Of a stretch of DNA of 64,000 nt, positions 60,606-64,000 are shown piece after piece. Numbering within the stretch: position 1 is the stretch's first letter; every line of letters starts with the position of its first letter. The notes beneath the pieces are model-generated. The model saw only the letters and a list, made by a program, of their open reading frames with translations, did no database searches and was not told where the DNA came from. The DNA is from Trichomonas vaginalis G3 (Eukaryota; Parabasalia; Trichomonadida; Trichomonadidae), in contig NC_067203.1 of NCBI RefSeq assembly GCF_026262505.1, positions 24,843,411 to 24,907,410 on the forward strand, read 5' to 3'. A program made the translations under genes and the position numbers.

Positions 60606-61800
60606 TTATATACGAAAACGATAAAAACAGCTTGACAGAAAAGTGACAACTTTACGTGTCAAAAATATAAAAAGTGATATTTTATTCATCATTATCTTCT
60701 TCATAATTTATTTCATATTCTTCGTCTTACCAACAAAAGATGGGAATGTGAACAATTGCGGGCAATTTTTAGCCATTTTGGCTTGGAACTAGAGCCTGCG
60801 AGGTACATGGATAGTATCAGTACCTCACAGGCTCTAGTTCTCTATATGGCGCCGAGAAATTTTGGTGAAATGTGGTCGCATTTCACCAAAATTTTTTCGG
60901 CGCCATAGGATGAATTGGAGGGTGAGAGATATTATTTCATACAATACTACTCTCACCCTCCAATTCCCAGCCAAAATGGCTAAAAATTGCCCGCAATGTG
61001 AACAATTGCGGGCAATTTTTAGCCATTTTGGCTTGGAACTAGAGCCTGCGAGGTACATGGATAGTATCAGTACCTCACAGGCTCTAGTTCTCTATATGGC
61101 GCCGAGAAATTTTGGTGAAATGTGGTCGCATTTCACCAAAATTTTTTCGGCGCCATAGGATGAATTGGAGGGTGAGAGATATTATTTCATACAATACTAC
61201 TCTCACCCTCCAATTCCCAGCCAAAATGGCTAAAAATTGCCCGCAATGTGAACAATTGCGGGCAATTTTTAGCCATTTTGGCTTGGAACTAGAGCCTGCG
61301 AGGTACATGGATAGTATCAGTACCTCACAGGCTCTCTCTATATGGCGCCGAGAAATTTTGGTGAAATGTGGTCGCATTTCACCAAAATTTTTCGGCGCCA
61401 TAGGATGAATTGGAGGGTGAGAGATATTATTTCATACAATACTACTCTCACCCTCAATTCCCAGCCAAAAATGGCTAAAATTGCCCGCAATGTGAACAAT
61501 TGCGGGCAATTTTTAGCCATTTTGGCTTGGAACTAGAGCCTGCGAGGTACATGGATAGTATCAGTACCTCACAGGCTCTAGTTCTCTATATGGCGCCGAG
61601 AAATTTTGGTGAAATGTGGTCGCATTTCACCAAAATTTTTTCGGCGCCATAGGATGAATTGGAGGGTGAGAGATATTATTTCATACAATACTACTCTCAC
61701 CCTCAATTTTAATTACTTAAACTCATTCTATTTTTTTGACATGTAAATGTCACTTTTACTGAGATCTGACACAATGTCAGATCTCTTTTTTTCGTATATA
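60606..61800. mobile_element. 1.2-kb element carrying a hairpin array, inserted in ankyrin locus G
   Basis: The ends TATATACGAAAA and TTTTCGTATATA are inverted. Imperfect inverted similarity extends inward for about 75 bp (AAAAGTGACA, then TGTCAAAAA). Compared with locus F, about 75 bp of target (near 51690-51765) is missing, and no clear duplication is visible. The interior is almost entirely the array at 60751-61708. There is no credible ORF: 60-105-codon ORFs on both strands are by-products of the repeats. Confidence 0.7.
60751..61708. repeat. Tandem array of four-hairpin units (about 250 bp x 3.8)
   Basis: Unit spacing is 250, 250 and 244 bp (AACAATTGCG at 60751, 61001, 61251, 61495). 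Each unit holds in order: H1, arms GAACTAGAGCCTGCGAGGTAC-type, 21 bp with one mismatch; H2, arms starting TATGGCGCCGA, about 28 bp; H3, GAATTGGAGGGTGAGAG, 17 bp perfect; H4, AGCCAAAATGGCTAAAAATT-type, about 28-32 bp, shared with the next unit. Four copies each of H1-H3 and three full H4 are present. The array is GC-richer than its surroundings. Confidence 0.9.
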
Positions 61801-62072
61801 AGATCTTCTTCTACAAAACCTTGTTTCAGTAAAGAAGAAAAAATGTTTAGAGCTTTTCCGAGCCCGTCATTAGTTGGAATAGTAATATTGATATATGAGA
61901 CACTTTGATCTGTCATTATAATGTCTCTAACAGTGTTACTAATAACAGATGCATGAAATTGAGTTGTCGTAAATTCATTTCCATTGATAATAAAGGAAAA
62001 TCATATACCATCTTTCGCTAAAGATGAGTTATGACAATACTGTGAATTAATAACAAACTTATAATTGTCCAT

Positions 62073-62493
62073 TAATGATTTATTTTAATTTGTATTCAAC
62101 TATAATTTACCACCAATTTTTTTTCATTTTATGTTAACATTACTACTGTTTGATAACATAATCATTTAAGAGTACATTATGATTAGACTATCCTTTTCTC
62201 TTGTTGTTACAAAAATCAAAATTTGATCAAATGAAGTGCGTGCAATACAGACGTTAAAAACTTTAAAAAACTACTGATATGACCGAATGTACAGGCATTA
62301 TCAAAGAAAAAACAATAATATTACATTAATCGAAAAATACATCAGTAAAAGTCTTTCATTCTTGAAACTTACCTTAGGCATTAATGAGAATATGTTAAAA
62401 TTGATATCAGCTACATTGAAAAATTGATAATTGACAAATAAATAATACGTTTATGACAAAAATCTTCAAATTTTGTCAGAAATTTTGTAAATC
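62073..62493. other. Spacer shared by locus G and the cNMP-domain gene
   Basis: The left part (to about 62330) is the inverted duplicate of the locus F upstream region. The remainder is AT-rich without recognised features. Confidence 0.5.
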
Positions 62494-64000
62494 ATGAATG
62501 AAGAGCTGAAAGTAACATTGAAGCATAAACCACGCATAATACTTACACCTATGAAAAAGAGAGAGGTAAAATCTAACGAAAAAACAATTGATCAAGTTAT
62601 TCAAGCACTGAAAACTTCCCCTAATGAGAGAACTAACCATCATGTTGATACACTTTTATCAACAATAGGAAGTTGGGATTGTTTTACACGAAATATTCAT
62701 TCTCAACCAATGAGAAGAGAAGTTTGTCGTCAAATTGTTTACGAAGAAGTGGACGCAAATTCCGTTCTTTTTAAACAAGGTGATGTAGCAAATGGCTGGT
62801 ATATTGTTATAAGTGGTCAATGTTTGGTTGTTGTTTTAACTAAGGATGATTCATTCATGGCAGATATTCCACCAGTAATGATACAAAATTTGAGAAAAGC
62901 ACTTGGTCAAGATCAATATTTCAAATGCGTTTTTACAGCTGGTCCAAAATGCGACTTTGGAGCCGTTGCTCTTATTGATGATTGCTTAAGAAACGCAACT
63001 ATTTACGTTTCGCAAAAGACTATTCTCGCACGTGTAGATAATGAAATATACAGAACAACAGCTAGATACTTTGCCGAAGCACAAAGAGAAAAACGAATTC
63101 AGTTACTTCTTCAAGTTAAAGAATTACGATGTTTACATAGTGATTATGATCCAACAATCGATGAAGCAGAAACATTCAAGACACTTGCACAAAATACAGT
63201 CGAATTTAACGTCCCTGCCGGTACAATTATCGATTTGAATAATGCTCAAGCAATTACACAGCCAAACAACTTCAATCCTAACGGTAAAACAGAAGAAGAA
63301 ATACATGCAAACGAAATTGACCAGTTCTCCAAATCCCAAGGCTTTTATTTAATTGCTGAAGGAAAATTTTCTCTTCACAGAATGGTAGATTTCACAGAAT
63401 ACATTCCTAAAACAGAAGACAAAGTACAAGATGACGTTTTCAGAGTCAAATTACCTCGAGGAAAATATTTCATCCAAGCAAAAGAACTTGGACCCGGCGA
63501 AATCTTCCCAGATCCACGTCTTCAAGGTGGATGGATTAGCCACCAGTTCAGATTACGTGTAGAAGAACCAGCTTTGCTTCATAACCTTAAATTATCAAAT
63601 TTATTATCTGCAGTTACAGAGCGAAATGTTGAATTAATAAAGAAAGCAGTATATGAACAGCCTTCCGATTCCGCATTGATTGATGTTTGGATTGAAAAAC
63701 AACGTGCCATGCAATGGAGTCAATATAAAAAGAAATGTCTCAAAGAAGCCAGAAGAGTTTTCAAGATAGAGAGACAAGTAATGAATGGAGAAGTCGGAAT
63801 GAGACATTTCGGACCTCCTAAGGCTCTTAAACCTGTTGAGAATGCACGCCCTTTATCGAGACATGCCTTCGAAGAAGAAGTTGATATCGAACAAGAAATC
63901 AAAAGAAGAAGAGAAAAAGAAAGAGAAATCGAAGAAAGAAAACTTAGCAAAACTAAGAGAATTATTGGAGAAAAAGTTCTCAGAGAAGCACAAATCAGTA
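62494..64000 (+). CDS. Cyclic-nucleotide-binding-domain protein (3' end outside the window)
   Basis: The sequence is open from ATG 62494 to the window edge (502 codons). Residues about 75-190 read as a CRP-type cNMP-binding domain: EVDANSVLFKQGDVANGWYIVISGQCLVVV, then AGPKCDFGAVALIDDCLRNATIYV, which corresponds to the phosphate-binding cassette (FGxxAL, R-x-AT) with Ala in place of the usual Glu after the Gly. A weaker second beta-roll may follow (about 230-330). The visible end is a charged coiled coil (EEEVDIEQEIKRRREKEREI). There is no membrane segment in the visible part. It could be a cNMP-responsive regulator; loss of the Glu makes actual nucleotide binding uncertain. Confidence 0.8.
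   Translation, partial: MNEELKVTLKHKPRIILTPMKKREVKSNEKTIDQVIQALKTSPNERTNHHVDTLLSTIGSWDCFTRNIHSQPMRREVCRQIVYEEVDANSVLFKQGDVANGWYIVISGQCLVVVLTKDDSFMADIPPVMIQNLRKALGQDQYFKCVFTAGPKCDFGAVALIDDCLRNATIYVSQKTILARVDNEIYRTTARYFAEAQREKRIQLLLQVKELRCLHSDYDPTIDEAETFKTLAQNTVEFNVPAGTIIDLNNAQAITQPNNFNPNGKTEEEIHANEIDQFSKSQGFYLIAEGKFSLHRMVDFTEYIPKTEDKVQDDVFRVKLPRGKYFIQAKELGPGEIFPDPRLQGGWISHQFRLRVEEPALLHNLKLSNLLSAVTERNVELIKKAVYEQPSDSALIDVWIEKQRAMQWSQYKKKCLKEARRVFKIERQVMNGEVGMRHFGPPKALKPVENARPLSRHAFEEEVDIEQEIKRRREKEREIEERKLSKTKRIIGEKVLREAQIS

Larger units (their letters stand above)
57261..62072 (-). pseudogene. BTB/BACK-like ankyrin-repeat protein, locus G (inverted paralogue of F, broken)
   Basis: The start is ATG at 62072 (MDNYKFVINSQ). 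A TGA at 62001-62003 replaces the GGA of locus F. The BTB-like block is cut by an element (60606-61800) that also removed about 75 bp of target. The BACK-like block is cut by the TTAA element (58101-60370). From 58079 to 57261 the frame is clean: 272 codons with the end of the BACK-like region and 3.5 ankyrin repeats (NGRCIIHQAAYQNN, NTPLIYACI, NTALHYACM), ending AYIFHE. DNA identity to F is very high, and the frame shift after LNIIYQI is shared. Confidence 0.8.

Noticed and set aside
60834-61536. Overlapping ORFs of 60-105 codons on both strands with repeated protein sequence (NFGEM, FTKI, RRH)
   Set aside because: They arise because inverted repeats read similarly in several frames; they repeat with the 250-bp period and have no start context or homology.
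60751-61708. CRISPR array
   Set aside because: Units are about 250 bp and made of hairpins with no short direct repeats separated by unique spacers; eukaryotic context.
1-64000. tRNA, rRNA or snRNA genes
   Set aside because: I looked for B-box-like GGTTCGA and GC-rich cloverleaf patches and saw none; the GC-rich patches found are hairpins of mobile elements.
1-64000. Virus-like elements (capsid, integrase, reverse transcriptase genes)
   Set aside because: No open or decayed stretch with such motifs was recognised; all delimited elements are short and non-coding.

Overview
ORGANISM. The window is from a trichomonad nucleus, most probably Trichomonas vaginalis or a close relative. The genes lack visible introns and the spacers are very AT-rich. 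Several start codons lie 3-20 nt downstream of a trichomonad initiator (TCA followed by pyrimidine and T/A): the PLP enzyme, the CWF19-like gene, the PAP2 gene, the small MGCC protein, ARPC3 and TMCO1. Many stop codons sit in a UAAA context, the trichomonad poly(A) signal. The gene families (BTB/BACK-ankyrin proteins, R2R3 Myb, large one-pass surface proteins) and the load of DNA transposons fit the same lineage.

LAYOUT. 1-4.2 kb: the 5' part of an unrecognised gene (minus strand), a TMCO1 homologue and ARPC3. 4.8-29.3 kb: an expanded surface-protein array in which a short one-module gene precedes a giant one-pass membrane protein gene. The order is long A, short D, long B, short E, long C. 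A carries a long-TIR element, a nonsense codon and a 2-nt shift. B has two single-A deletions and D one. C has an in-frame TGA at codon 23. Only E is undamaged from its first ATG. 29.8-34.1 kb: TFIIB and a 967-aa unrecognised protein. 34.3-35.3 kb: a frameshifted one-pass surface protein. 36.0-37.4 kb: a Myb gene split by a mariner-like element. 38.3-49.7 kb: PAP2 phosphatase, fold-type II PLP enzyme, a lipid-anchored 87-aa protein, a 1293-aa acidic/lysine-rich repeat protein and a tubulin-tyrosine-ligase family enzyme. 51.4-62.1 kb: two inverted, decayed copies of one BTB/BACK-ankyrin locus that flank an AP-complex sigma subunit, a CWF19/CwfJ-like protein and a LARP1-type DM15 protein. 62.5-64 kb: start of a cyclic-nucleotide-binding-domain protein that leaves the window.

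MOBILE DNA. At least eight insertions can be delimited by inverted termini and, in most, target duplications: 4899-5604 (about 207-bp TIRs, AAT), 12005-12205 (TA), 19533-21805 and 58101-60370 (the same 2.27-kb TTAA-flanked family), 36153-37050 (TA), 46570-48151 (8-bp duplication), 50068-51121 (7-bp duplication) and 60606-61800 (carrying a hairpin array). None encodes a recognisable transposase, so all look non-autonomous. In four cases a paralogous or reconstructed host sequence shows the empty site.

MOST UNUSUAL SIGNAL. At 60751-61708 a roughly 250-bp unit is repeated almost four times. Each unit is built from four different, adjacent, near-perfect inverted repeats, giving about fifteen consecutive potential hairpins. 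I cannot assign it to a known class. The second most interesting theme is the surface-gene array: repeated cysteine-pair modules, mosaic homogenisation, a hypervariable linker and recurrent single-A indels confined to surface genes.
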